Shown here: piece by piece, positions 11,298-22,400 of the stretch
How positions within the stretch are numbered: position 1 is the first letter of the stretch
Layout of the letters: every line of letters begins with the position of its first letter
NCBI GenBank assembly: GCA_947034895.1
Contig: OX344764.1
Location: 18,104,001 to 18,168,000 of the forward strand
Source: Rhytidiadelphus loreus
Lineage: Eukaryota > Streptophyta > Bryopsida > Hypnales > Hylocomiaceae
Direction: 5' to 3'
DNA length: 64,000 nt
The notes under the pieces: generated by a model
The model's input: only the letters and a program-made list of their open reading frames with translations
The model's database searches: none
Told to the model about the DNA's origin: nothing
Program-made: the position numbers and the translations under genes

Positions 11298-12056
11298 TCA
11301 AAGGCCCATCTTCTCAATCAAGTTTTGGTGTTGTGGCTTCCCAAGGGACTTGGTCAGTACATCAGTAACCATAGCTTGGGTAGGCACATACTTGAGCTCA
11401 ATCACCTCAGCCTCCACTTGTTCACGAATGAAATGGTGTTGCACATCAATGTGCTTCGTTCGAGAGTGGTGGGTGGGATTCTTGGCCAAAGCAATGGCCC
11501 CTTGGTTGTCACACAAAATTTGTGTGCTCTCCACTTGGACAAGGCCAACATCAGCCAAGAGTTGCCTCAACCAAATGGCCTCCTTGGTGCATTGGCTCAT
11601 GGCCATGTATTCAGCCTCCGTTGTAGAAAGAGCTATGGTGGGCTGCCTCTTGGAATTCCAAGTAATGGCACCCACTCCAAGCATAAACACGTAACCGGTG
11701 GTGGATCTCCTATCCGCCTCATCACTCGCCCAATCTGCATCACAAAAACCATGCAAACTCACATTTGCACCTCCAAGTTGCAACTTCAGCCCAAGTGTGC
11801 CTTGAAGGTACCTCATCACCCTCTTCACCGCTGCCCAATGCTTTGGGCCATACTTGGATGTGTGTTGACTCACAACACTCACCGGAAAGGCCAAATTAGG
11901 CCTTGTGGCTACCATGGCATACATCAAGCAACCCACCGCTGCCTTGTAAGGCACACCTTGCATTTCAGCCCTCACCTCTTCAAATTCAGCATCTGTGAGC
12001 TTGGGCAACTTCCCATGAGTCTCAAGTGGTGTACCTATGGCTTTGCACTCCTCCAT
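11298..12056 (-). pseudogene. Copia polyprotein 3' part: RNase H
   Basis: 252-codon frame. Shows GCLMYAMVATRPNLAF, then the RNase H motifs FCDADW, STTEAEYMA and CDNQGAIALAKN, then HIDVQHHFIRE, all typical of the Ty1/copia C-terminus. Role: degrades the RNA template strand during reverse transcription. It is in a different frame from the reverse transcriptase upstream, and the frames overlap at 12035-12056, which marks a frameshift. Ends about 20 bp before the polypurine tract. Confidence 0.92.
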
Positions 12057-12979
12057 GTTGAACCGCTTGTAATTTCTTCAAGGTACTTGCGTTGGCTCAT
12101 AGTGATGGTGCGGGCAGCCCTATCCCTCTTGAACTCTACTCCAAGGCAATACTTCAACTCTCCAAGATCCGTCATCTCATACTTCTTCTTGAGCATATCC
12201 TTCACTTCAAGCATTTTGGTCATGCTACTTGCAAGGAGGATTAGATCATCCACATAGAGGATCACAATCACCAAATGCTCACAACTTTGTATGGTGTACA
12301 AAGAGTGATCAGCATAGCCTCTTTGGAAGCCCTTCCTTGCAAACATAGCATCAATATCCCTATACCAAGCTCTCCCCGATTGCTTCAACCCGGGAAGTGC
12401 CTTCTTCAACTTGCACTTGAGATGCCCTTGGCCTTCTTGCACAAAGCCTTGGGGCTGATCCATGTAGATGACCTCCTCTAGCTTGGGGTTGAGAAAAGCC
12501 GTCTTCACATCCATTTGGTGCATCTCCAAGTTCATGGCTGCCCCAATACTCACAATGCATCTAATGGTGCTAAACTTAGCAATGGGGGCAAAGGTCTCAT
12601 TGAAGTCCACCCCTTCCACTTGAGAGAACCCCCTAGCAACCAGCCTTGCCTTGTACCTCAAAATGTGACCCAAAGCATCCCTTTTGGTGGAGAAAACCCA
12701 CTTACAACCCACACTTGATCTCTTGGAAGGGAGGGGTGCAAGATCCCATGTCCCTTTGTCAATGAGGGCCTTGTACTCCTCTTGCATGGCCAACTCCCAC
12801 TTGCTTGCATCTTCACAATTCAGCACCTCTCCAAGTGTAGATGGATCTCCAAGGAAAGCTACATTGGCTTGATCTTCATTTTGTGGAGGAAGAATGTGAT
12901 TCAGACACCAATCTCCAAGAGGCTTGCGGGTCCTTGTGGGATAACGTGGCTCCTCCATGGTCTGATCTTGCTCTTCCAA
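12035..12979 (-). pseudogene. Copia polyprotein: reverse transcriptase
   Basis: 314 codons. Recognisable motifs are GCKWVFSTKRD, ARLVARGFSQ, DFNETFAPIAK, the catalytic MDVKTAFLN and the YVDD box (ILYVDDLILLAS). LKKALPGLKQ has Pro where this family normally has Tyr, a likely decay mutation. It is in the same frame as the integrase section, separated by an in-frame stop at 12983-12985. Confidence 0.93.
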
Positions 12980-12982
12980 GGG

Positions 12983-14020
12983 CTAATCTTGCTCTACCAA
13001 GGGCTGATCATGCTCTTGCTCCCTTGGTGAAGTGCTTGGAGAAGGAATTGCTGATCTCTTCACTTGGGGTGTGGCCACCTTCTTCTTGGGCTCCACCAAG
13101 TCTTCATCTTCTTCTCCTTGCTCTTCATCTTCATCTCCTCCATCTTCTATGTGCACTCTTGGAGTTGTGCCCACCTTTTGGGCTGGTCCTCCATTGCTCC
13201 CACTTGGGCTCATTTCCAAGAGCTTGGGATCAGCACCTCCATCCTCCAAGAAGGTCACATCTCTACTCTTGATGATGGCCTTGCTCTCCACACACATCAG
13301 CCTATAAGCCTTGGTTCCCTCACAATAACCAAGGAAAAGACACTTGATGCCCTTGGCATCCAACTTGGTCCTCTTGGCACTTGGAACCAATGCATAGGCA
13401 ATGCACCCAAAAATCCGCATGTGAGACACATGGGACCTAATCCCACTCCAAGCTTCTTGGGGTGTCATGCTTGTCAAGGCTTGGGTGGGGCACCGGTTCT
13501 TTGTATAAACCGTTGTAGACACCGCCTCACCCCAAAGCTCAAACTTCAGCCCTTGGGCATGAATCATGGACCTTACCATCTCCACAATGGTGCGGTTGGC
13601 ACGCTCCGCTACGCCGTTTTGTTGAGGAGTGTAAGGTGCTGATGTGTGGTGCTCAATGCCATGGGCCTTCAAGTACTCCTCAAAGGCCTTGGACACATAC
13701 TCCCCTCCATTATCCGACTGCAGCACCTTCACCTTGCAATCAAATTGGGCCTCCACAAGGGCCTTCCAAGTCTCAAAACGCCCAAACACCTCATTCTTAC
13801 ACTTCAGCATATACACCCACACCTTGCGAGAGAAATCATCAATAAATGTCAAAAAATACCTTGCTCCTCCTATGGTGGTGGTCTTCATCGGCCCGCATTC
13901 ATCGGAATGCACAAGCTCCAATGGCTTGGTGGCCCGGGTTGCCCCATCCTTGGGGAAGCCAGGGTTGCCTTGCTTGTTTGCCCTCAATACACCCCTTGTA
14001 CACCATAGAACTCCAATCAT
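12983..14020 (-). pseudogene. Copia polyprotein: integrase core
   Basis: About 345 codons. The integrase core shows the catalytic series: VHSDECGPM, then LQSDNGGEY, then PQQNGVAERANRT with the Glu, so D, D and E are all present. A retroviral-type SH3-like region follows (GCIAYALVPSAKRTKLD). Role: inserts the cDNA into the genome. An acidic linker leads towards the reverse transcriptase. The start is a frameshift junction, not a true initiation site. Confidence 0.93.
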
Positions 14021-14324
14021 GCTTGCAAGAAGAGAGGTTTAGCCCCTTCACTATGTGTTGGAGGCTCTTCATGCTCTTCACATTCAAGTGCCCAAGCCTC
14101 CTATGCCAAAGCTCCACAAGGTCTCCATGGGCTGATCCTTGGGCAACACATGCCAAGGAGGTGCGATTCACCTTGGTGAAGTGGAGGAGGTACAAGTTGC
14201 CCTCTCGAGGGGCTGATGCAATCAAAACTCCACTTGGTGACCTCACAACACACCCCACATTGTTAAAATGCACTTTCAAACCTCCCAAAGACAATTTGCT
14301 CACCGAAAGCAAGTTGGCATGCAA
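13899..14324 (-). pseudogene. Copia polyprotein: pre-integrase domain
   Basis: 141 codons. HANLLSVSKL and LWHRRLGHLNVKSMKSL with the later CKH and C residues form the GAG_pre-integrase zinc region. It is in frame with gag-protease across a stop at 14352-14354 and out of frame with the integrase below about 14.0 kb. Confidence 0.9.
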
Positions 14325-14351
14325 CTTGGGTACATGGAGTGCCTCATGGAT

Positions 14352-15353
14352 CTAAATCCTCTTCGTCTCCCCCTTCACTTGCACCTCCACAATGATGGTC
14401 CCCATGCCAAGGGCCTCCACCATGCCATTGTCTCCCAAATAAATCTTCTTCCCCGAAATGGGCTGATATGTGTGGAAGGCATCTCTATGGCTGGTCATGT
14501 GTTGAGTGGCCCCCGAGTCCACAATCCAAGTAAACATGTTGGCCTTCTTCCCTCCTCCTTGGGTGGCAAAGGCGAACTCTTCCTCCTCCTCTTTGGAGGC
14601 TTGGTGTGCACTTTCCTTGCCTTCGGCGTGGCTGATCTTGCAATGCTTAGCAATGTGGCCTGATTTGCCACACTTGAAGCATGTCCTTGTCTCCTTGAAC
14701 TCCTTGGTGTTGCCTCCTTTGCCATGTCTTGACACAAGGGCTGATCCCTCTCCTTGGGACCCATTCTCCTTGCGCTTGGTCACCTCATGCATCAAGCGGG
14801 CCGTGACAAACTCCATGGTCAGCTCCTTCATAGGCCTTGTCTCCAATGCGGTGATGAGGAACTCATAAGATGGTGGCAAGCTCTCCAACAAGGTCATCAC
14901 CACATCTCCATCTGTCACGGGTGCCTCCAAACAAGCCAACTCATCCGCAAGGGCCTTGATCTTGTTGACATGATCCAACAAGTCATCCTCCTCTTGCATC
15001 TTGCTAGTAAAGAACTTGCGCCGGAGAAAAAGGATGTTGGAGAGGCTCTTGGTCTCATGAATGTTGCAAAGGGTGGTCCATGCTTGGGCTGGTCCCTTGC
15101 AATGGCGAATGTGTGCAATTTGCCGGTCCACAAGGTTGATGGCAATGAGAGCAAAGACCTTCTTCTCCTTCCTCTCAAACGCCTTCTTGGTCTTTAGATC
15201 AGCATCTTCACTTGGAGGCTCCTCCCTCCCATCCACCACCTCCCACAAGTCCTTCTCCACAAGGATCATCTCCATCTTGAACTTCCAAATGCCAAAGTTC
15301 TCCCCATTGAACTTGTCAATGATGCGCACGCCTTCTCCTCCACTTGATGCCAT
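14352..15353 (-). pseudogene. Copia gag and protease
   Basis: The likely initiator is the ATG whose first base is 15353 (MASSGGEG). The gag core (FNGENFGIWKFKMEM ... LLESLPPSYEFLITAL) is typical of the copia/UBN2 class, followed by the zinc knuckle CFKCGKSGHIAKHC and the aspartic protease active site WIVDSGATQHM. Gag forms the particle and the protease cuts the polyprotein. The frame ends at a stop (14352-14354) only about 70 codons after the active site, so a full Gag-Pol cannot be made. Confidence 0.93.
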
Positions 15354-15399
15354 GATGGAGCACCTCCCACTTGTTGGCAGCACCCCAAGTGTCTCCAAG

Positions 15400-16323
15400 A
15401 GTTCACAAACTCAATTCAGCCTCCAAACAATCCCTTGGAAGCCAATTGGGCCGAAATGGCACCAATCAGCCCTTCCAAGCACCTCCAAAGATCCTTCACA
15501 CCCTAAGAACGACCAAAAACACTCCTCACAAGTGCATCAACTCCTCTAAACACCAATTCAGACCCTAATGAAGCTCAAAACCACCACATGCACATCATGG
15601 GCTAGTGCTACTTCAAATCAGCAAACAAACTCACAATGCTCCTCCCAAATAGGGTACTCCACCCTCCAAGGAGCTCAAGACTTCCAATCAGCCCTAGATG
15701 GAGCTACTACTCACAATTCACACCACAAGGACAACAATGGTCTCCAACAACCCTAGTTGGATCACCAAACCACCAAAGGACTCTAATTGGCTCCACAAAT
15801 CTCAAAAGAGCACAATTCAGCACCCTTGGATTCATCAAGTCCACTAATTCGCCTCATTCACTCACAAGGGCACTAATCAGCCCTCAATGGATGGCAAATG
15901 CCTCAAGCAACAAAAAATGCTTCCAAGGCTCACAAAGGACTCTCACTAGATTGCAATTGGCACAATCACAATCCACAATGCACCCAAGTGCACAATCAGC
16001 CTCAATGGGCTCCCAATGTACACCTCTAAGCACAAACTCAAAATAGGAGCACAAATCAGCCCTCACTAGGTCTGATTACTACCATGAGCAAACTCACACC
16101 CAAAATGTACTCAAAACCTCACAAACCAGCCAACAAAAGTCCAAGAAAAGAATAAAAACTTCCTTCTTTTGTAAAACAAAATTCACTCCAAAGTTTGTTT
16201 TTGTTTTTGACTTACACCATATGGTTTGTAGGTGACAAAGTGACAAAAGGCTAGTTGCTCCTCCAAGCTCCAAGATCTCCTCCAAATGATTTGAATTTCT
16301 CCCTCAAACGCAACTCCAAGTGC
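15400..16323 (-). other. Copia untranslated leader
   Basis: About 0.92 kb between the primer site and gag. It has many loosely repeated short motifs (AATCAGCCC, CTCAAT) and no long minus-strand frame, consistent with a 5' leader that may hold the packaging signal. Plus-strand ORFs here are shadows. Confidence 0.65.
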
Positions 16324-16337
16324 GTGGGCCCATAACC
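16324..16337 (-). promoter_or_regulatory. Copia primer-binding site, half-tRNA-iMet type
   Basis: The plus strand reads GTGGGCCCATAACC directly against the LTR, identical to the anticodon arm of plant initiator tRNA-Met as I remember it (CAU anticodon inside). This points to priming by a 5' half-tRNA, as in Drosophila copia, rather than by the usual 3' CCA end. Confidence 0.75.
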
Positions 16338-16594
16338 TATTGAGATTACAAAGTACTTCAATGGAAGAAAGGCTTTACTTAGATGGTAGGAAGATACCAA
16401 ACCCCATGAGTGGGTTGACCATAAGGTAGAAGCCTTTCACTAGTTATCCACATACATTATGGGATAACTAACCACCATGGGTTGCCTTTGACTACAAGCA
16501 ATACCCAATGGACTCTAAGTCTAACTAAGAGTCTAATGCTACTCCTAGGGCTGAATGTACATAGTCTACAACAATATGTACATGATCTTCAACA
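16338..16594 (-). repeat. Copia 5' LTR
   Basis: 257 bp, TGTTGAAG...CTCAATA on the minus strand, about 98% identical to the split 3' LTR (five substitutions). GCATT follows at 16595-16599. Confidence 0.95.
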
Positions 16595-16599
16595 GCATT

Positions 16600-16984
16600 G
16601 GCATGGTGGTTTCTAGTTGGATTGGGCTACTCTAAGAGCATCCCCATGGCGGGGCCCCAAAGTGGTTGGCACAGAGAATGAGCGGGCCCGGGCTTGCCCT
16701 AGAGCCAAATTCACCAAGTGCCCGGCCAAATACAGAATGTCCTAGATCACTCGATATGCAATTTGACCATATTTTCCACCCCGATTTCAACAAACCGACC
16801 CCAACTGACCCTCGAATATGTTGAAAAAGCTTTTTTTACTACAATACATATTTTTTAATTCAATAAAAAAATTTGAAAAAAAGATTTCCTTCTACGATAA
16901 AGTTTTTTTTAAATGTGTCATAAAATTGTACGCAAAGCATTTTCAACCGTTGGTGAATTCAAAGTGGGAAGAAAAGCTCATTAT
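16600..16984. other. Intergenic DNA with a MITE-like GC-rich block
   Basis: About 16635-16760 is GC-rich and starts AGAGCATCCCCATGG, resembling GGGCATCCGCACAAAG at 18477; it may be a remnant of the same foldback family. No coding signal. Confidence 0.4.
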
Positions 16985-18380
16985 ATCCATATGGTGTGGT
17001 GGGTGATTGCAAGAAAGACCGGTCCTATTTGGCGTTACAAATTGAAGTGACTAAGTTGCCATCAATCATAACTTTTGGAAAATGAAGCCGATGGACTTGA
17101 AATTTTTATTGAAGATGGCTAACTGAGAAATCATGAGATCCATTATTTTTTCATAAATTTTGAAAAATAAATTTATAATTAAATGTCAATTTAGCTAATT
17201 TGTCACACTTTGCAGTTTAGGGTTTTTTAGTACTGTGGAGCATCCCAAAATTATGATGTTCACTTGAATTTTTTGTGGGCTATTCCCACACTAGATGAGC
17301 ATGTGCCCACCAAAGGGCATTAAAAAAAACACAATTTTTTGTCCTCAACATGCATGCAAATAGGGGTCCCTTGCGCATAGCACTCCAAACATTTATGATG
17401 GTTCCAACTTCTAGTTTTTGGTGAAATGTAATCACTATCAAGTCTTTATAAATGGCCAATTTTTAGTTTTTTTTTATTCATGATTTTCTAATTTTTATTA
17501 ATTTATACTTAGTTTTATCTACTTTTTGTGACAAACTGTCATTTTTTTAAGTAGTACTGTTTCAGTATTATAAAGTACTCAAAAGTATTATTGGCTGTTG
17601 ATTTTCCAGATCAACGGTTGAGATTGCTCCATTTGTAGTACTCCTAGTACTCCTAGTACTCGGCAGAAAAAACACAGTTTTTGACCAAACGCTACCAAAA
17701 TCGTTCGGTCTTTCTTGCAATCACCCTGGTAGGATGTAGAACAACGCATGTGGGATAATGTAAATTAGAATTAGTAGGAGCTCAACCACTCATAGTTAAG
17801 TCAAAAGTAGGTTTTGTTTTTTTAATAGAATTTCGGACCTCATTTATGCATAGTAGAAAAATAAATTTCAAAAGACTTTGAACTAAGAAAAGTAAGTTGA
17901 TGAATGAAGATAAATTTAATTTCAAAAAATCCATTTGAGATTTAGAAACCTTAAATCAAAAGTTATGGACAAAATTCAGAGAGGAGGTTAGAAAATGTCA
18001 AAAGAAATTCCTTTCCAACTCCTCTCTCAAATTTTGTCTATAACTTTTTATTGGAGGTTCTAAATCTCAAATGGATTTTTGAATAATGAAATTTACCTTC
18101 ATTCACCAACTTTTTTTAGTTCAAATTCTTTTGAAATTTATTTTTCTACTATGCATAAATGAGGTCCGAAATTATATTAAAAAACAAAATCTACTTTTGA
18201 ATTAACTATGAGCGGTTGAACTCTTACTATTTCTAATTTACATTATCCCATATGAGTTGTTCTACATCCTACCACCCCATATGGATATAATGAATTTCTC
18301 TAATCATTTGAAAATTCTCAAAGTAAGTTGGAGATGCATCTAAAGATATGTGAGGTGTTTGTAGGAAATCAATTAGTTCT
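16985..18380. repeat. Foldback repeat copy 2 with nested element
   Basis: The left arm (ATATCCATATGG, then GGTAGGATGTAGAACAAC after the nested element) mirrors the right arm (GTTGTTCTACATCCTACC ... CCATATGGATATAATG), with the axis near 17998. Both arms share the core of the 3.1-kb and 19.2-kb copies. The outer right arm runs to the TTAA at 18381, where the next foldback element begins. No coding content. Confidence 0.8.
16997..17730. mobile_element. TIR element nested in foldback copy 2 (TGGT duplication)
   Basis: Element 17001-17726 (726 bp), with inverted repeats starting GGGTGATTGCAAGAAAG (21 bp perfect) and flanked by TGGT at 16997-17000 and 17727-17730. It splits the left arm of the foldback repeat; the right arm supplies the uninterrupted sequence. 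Interior non-coding. The superfamily is uncertain because a 4-bp TGGT duplication fits no common plant class cleanly. Confidence 0.8.
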
Positions 18381-19857
18381 TTAACCCCTTAAGGATGTTA
18401 GCAGCAACCTAAATTGGCCTACGGTTTACAATACAAAAAAATCTACATACTCTACTGCTTGGGCATTGAAGGATTAGGGCATCCGCACAAAGACATGCCA
18501 AAAAGGGCCACCAAATGCATATTTGGCATGTAGTTTTGTAGACCAGGGCCTCACTGCTCTTCCTGTGCCCTACGACAGAAAAGCCAAGAAGGGTCCCCTA
18601 TTGTAACTCTACCTAATTCTGACTAGTGACCCAATTCCATCCAAATGAAAAGCCTTCATTGATTCCAGAATACAAATGTGTGACTATTGTACATGCCTTA
18701 ACTTTACAATACATGCAAGTTAAGGCATGTACTATAGTCACAAATTTGTTTTCTACAATCAATGAGGGCTTTTCATTTGGGTGGAATTGGGTCACTAGTT
18801 GGAATTGGGTGGAGACACCCTAATGCAATATACAATGTGAAGTAGTTTACTTGCTTAGAAACCAAATTGTAAAAATTTGACTTTTAATTTGTTGAAAACA
18901 ATAAATCCGACAACCACTTTACATGGTTTGGAAGGCATCTCTAACTTGGATTGATTTTCATTTGACTAGAGAAGCTCTTTATATACATATGGGGTGGTAG
19001 GAGATAGAACAACCCATGTGGGACATGTAAATTAGAATTAGTAAGGAGCTCAATCACTCATAATTAAGTGAAAAGTAAAAAGTGTGTTTGAAGTAAAATT
19101 TCAGACCTCATTTAGGCATAATAAATTAACTTTTTTTTAAAACAATTGAACTAAGAAAAGTTGGAAAAAAAAATGACTTGCATCTCCAAAAATCCTTTTG
19201 AGATTTTAAGCCTCCAATCAAAAGTTACGGACAAAATTCAGAAAAAGTTGGAAAGTTGTTGTTTTTTACGTTTTCAAACATCTTCTTTGAATTTTGTTCG
19301 TAACTTTTGATTGGAGGCTCAAAATCTCAAAAAGATTTTAGAGATGCAAGTCATTTTTTTTCCAACTTTTCTTAATTCAAAGTTTTTGAAAAAAGTTAAT
19401 TTATTATGCCTAAATGAGATCTGAAATTTTACTTCAAACACACTTTTTATTTTTCACTTAATTATGAGTGATTGAGTTCCTACTAATTTTAATTTACATG
19501 TCCCACATGGGTTGTTCTGTCTCCTACCACCCCATATGTATATAAAGAGCTTCTCTAGTCAAATGAAAATCAATCCAAGTTAGAGATGCCTTCCAAACTA
19601 TGTGAAGTGGTTGTTGGATTCATTGTTTTCAATGAATTAAAAGTTAAATTTTTACAATTTGGTTTCTAAGCAATACATTGTATACCACACTAGGGGCCCC
19701 CTTCTTGGCTTGGGTATAGGAAGAGCAGTGAGGCCCTCGTCTACAAAACCACATGCCAAATATGCATTCTTTGCTGTGCAGAACGCCAGACAGCTAAGTA
19801 TGTAGATTTTTCGGTATTGTTAACTGTAGGTCGATTCTAACATCCTAAGGGGGTTAA
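18381..19857. mobile_element. Long palindromic TTAA-flanked element (foldback copy 3)
   Basis: Flanked by TTAA at 18381-18384 and 19854-19857. Termini are CCCCTTAAGGATGTTAG on the left and, on the opposite strand, CCCCCTTAGGATGTTAG on the right. The arms mirror each other across most of the 1.47 kb (axis about 19255): ACTGCTCTTCCTGTGCCC versus TATAGGAAGAGCAGT, and GATTGATTTTCATTTGACTA versus its complement near 19560. The left arm carries an extra 178-bp MITE at 18622-18799. No protein is encoded. Transcripts in either direction would form a long stem, a plausible small-RNA source. Confidence 0.85.
18622..18799. mobile_element. 178-bp MITE nested in the palindrome arm
   Basis: Inverted repeats ACTAGTGACCCAATTCC at the two ends, continuing inward through AAATGAAAAGCC, and further internal mirrored blocks (GCATGTACTATAGTCAC versus GTGACTATTGTACATGC). 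The matching right arm of the host palindrome lacks it, which supports insertion. No certain target duplication. Confidence 0.8.
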
Positions 19858-20530
19858 TTCAATGGAAAGTTAATGTTTTTTGTAGTTTGATTTTCTAAGC
19901 TACGAAACTACCTGACATTGCATACCCACTTGGTGTCCCCCTTTTTCTTTTTTTTTCTGAACAAATGAGCGGACCCATTGCATTAAAAAAAACATGGAAT
20001 AGAACAACATCCAAATCACAAAGGGCTGGTCAATGAAGAGATAAGAGCAAAAAAGAAAAGAAAAGAACCCAGGAAAGGGGTTCACGGAGCAACCGCCAAA
20101 ACTAAACAAAACCCACTAACTAAGAGCGCAAAGGGAGGGCCCTCAGCATTCCAGATAATATGAGTGTCGTGCCGATGAGCAAGGACGAGAGATCAAACCG
20201 CTCCCAAATCTCCATAGCTGCCTGAGGACGCTGCTGAGAAGCACTCCTAGCTTTGATTTGCGCAGCCCCACCGGAATTGGGCAAGGCATTCCAAAGAGCT
20301 TGGTGTCCCTTTTGGGTGCGTCCGCTGTGGGGCACATGAGAAGCAGTGTGGCCCCAGTCTCTAACTTAGTTCCACATGCCAAACGAGCATTTGGCGCCCC
20401 TCTCTGGCGAGTCAGCTGTGGGGTCTTTGTGCACTCCAAGTGTGTTCTTGGTACCCCGGTTTGAACAATGAAGGCTGTCCAAAGCATCCTCATATTCACT
20501 CCACATGTGGGAACCCCAAAGGGGCTATAG
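19858..20530. repeat. Further copy of the palindrome arm, split by a LINE fragment
   Basis: 19858-19940 and 20299-20520 together resemble the outer arm of the preceding palindrome (TTTTCTAAGC, GAAGCAGTGTGGCCCC, CCACATGCCAAACGAGCATTTGG). The join is interrupted at the LINE insertion listed separately. The 140-codon minus frame across this region is incidental. Confidence 0.65.
19929..20314 (-). mobile_element. 5'-truncated LINE 3' end with target duplication
   Basis: CTTGGTGTCCC(CC)TTTT occurs at 19929-19945 and 20299-20314, bracketing about 353 bp. Read on the minus strand the insert has a short frame resembling a LINE C-terminus, a 3' untranslated stretch and an A-rich end next to the duplication, which is the target-primed insertion signature. 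It does not obviously derive from the large LINE at 37-48 kb. Confidence 0.7.
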
Positions 20531-21558
20531 AGGGCCCCCTTGTCTGAGGCCATGCATGGAACCATTGCAAACAGGGCTTTTTTTTGGGGGGGGGGATAGA
20601 GCCAGATTACACAAGAAAAAAATAATTTGGCAAAAAAACTGATGACAAATCATGAAGCATTTCCCTAGAAAACTGCAAATTAAAAAAAAGCCATGGATGA
20701 AATTGTCAGATTGTGGATGAAACAAAACTGTAGACATGTGATATGTGCTAATGTAGCATTTCTATCCAATATGTGGATGAATGTTGAAATTTGGAGCACT
20801 ACTATAACATTTTTTTATCATCACTTTGGTACTTCATAAAAAATGAAAAAAAAAGGCCTTGATTGCAACCCTCCCCAATGTGGAAGGGTGTGCAATACGG
20901 AAGGGTGTGGATGCTTTTTGAAAAGTAATGTAAAATGTACTACCAATGACTCAGTCAACATGTATCTCAAAAACAACTTAACTCTTACCCTCAAAATGAG
21001 AATGTAGGCAGTTACTACCTCTTTGGGGTGCATAGTGACAAATTGTGTCACTATGCACTCAAAAAATTTAAAATTTAAAAGAAAAATTAATTAATTAATA
21101 ATCCCCTCCCCCCCCCACACATTTTCAAAAAATAGTTAAATTAATTAGCTCCCTCTTCTTCCTCCCCTCAACTACTTGTAATTTTCAGAAATCAAACTCA
21201 CTACAATCAATATGGGACAAACTTCCTTGTATCCATATTAATATCCTATGTATGCATATCCATAGCCTTTGTCATATTCTATACCTATAGACTGTATCAT
21301 ATTCTATATCTATATCCATATCCCTTGTATTCGTATTTGTATCCTATATCGTATCCTTTATCCATATTTGAACTGCCTAGATTGTATTTGATGGACATCA
21401 ATGGCTAGTGATCTTTCAAGAAATCGATGGTAGTTGGAGGGGGGGGGATTTTCTTTTAAAAAAATCAACGGCTCTCGATTTTTTCACAAAGGAGGTTGGT
21501 TACTGAATCACAAACCAAAAGTGACAGCCTCTTTTGAGTGCATAATGCTTCTATAATA
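20531..21558. other. Intergenic, low-complexity DNA
   Basis: G run at about 20588, C run at about 21105, and a degenerate TATCCATAT-type AT repeat at about 21225-21370. No gene recognised. Confidence 0.5.
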
Positions 21559-22331
21559 TTAACCCTGTAAAGCCATAGGAGCCATTTTGTGGTCTTTGGA
21601 TGACAACGTGGCAACTTGGATGGAGATTGAAAATATTTTTTCACCCAATTTTTTCTTGTTGACCTTTTGTAGTGGGTTATGAAAGAGTATGCAATTGAGT
21701 TTGTAGCCTTGCCAATATTTGTCTTTACGTAAATGAGAAGTTAGTAAAAAAGAAACGGATCATAAAAATATGCTACTCCAATTTTAGTGTATTTTGGAAA
21801 ATTGTTGCTCCTTGCTGTAAATCTGAAATTTTTCCATAGAAAGGATATTTTTGGAATTTGAGACCAACTAATGAAATGAAGATCATCTACTATAGTTTCT
21901 ACTCCAATTTTAATTTTGAAAAAAAACCCTAAAATTGAATATTTTATTGCAATTTGAAATTTGGGTGCATGTTCAATGTCTATTGAATTCTAAGTATAGA
22001 ATGACACAGAAACTTAGTTTACACTATGATGTTCTTCACTATAAAATACATGCGTAGTGAAATTTTCTGATTTTTGGAGTTAGTTTTCTATTTGATATGA
22101 AAATTTGATTTGTAGAAAATTGATTATTTTGAATAGATTCAAAAATTCTCAAAATAATCAATTTTCTATTAAAAAAAATCTAAATTTTTTGTTAAGTAAA
22201 GAAGACATATAATTTCATCAATGAAAAATAAAAATAAATTTTTTCATTAACATGTAGTTGTTAAATGGGAACATGCATATGTGATGAAATTTAACCTCCA
22301 CCTTTGAAGTGACCCAACATTTTAGGGTTAA
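21559..22331. mobile_element. TTAA-flanked non-coding element (family B, copy 1)
   Basis: TTAA at 21559-21562 and 22328-22331. The ends read CCCTGTAAAG and, on the other strand, CCCTAAAATG. The interior matches 36253-36988 in order (CTCCTTGCTGT, CCAACTAA, TATTGCAATTTGAA), at low to moderate identity. About 765 bp, no coding frame. Confidence 0.7.
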
Positions 22332-22400
22332 TAAACAATGTTGGAGCCTCCTTCTTGCTTTTTTGAATGAGGGAAGCCCCCAATCAGTATTGGCATTGCT

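Larger units (their letters stand above)
6605..16599 (-). mobile_element. Ty1/copia LTR retrotransposon, minus strand, degenerate, with nested MULE
   Basis: The element runs from 6610 to 16594 and is flanked by the 5-bp target duplication GCATT (6605-6609 and 16595-16599). Domain order on the minus strand is gag, protease, integrase, reverse transcriptase, RNase H, the Ty1/copia order. Two in-frame stops (14352-14354 and 12983-12985) and two frameshifts (about 14.0 kb and 12.05 kb) make it unlikely to encode a working polyprotein. A MULE of 4396 bp lies inside its 3' LTR. Once the MULE and one duplicate are removed, both LTRs are 257 bp and differ at 5 positions, so integration was fairly recent and the MULE came later. 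Confidence 0.95.

Noticed and set aside
12515..13845. Numerous plus-strand frames across the copia polyprotein
   Set aside because: Shadows of the minus-strand integrase and reverse transcriptase.
20143..20565. 140-codon minus-strand frame
   Set aside because: Crosses the boundary between a truncated LINE and a foldback repeat arm, so it cannot be one gene.
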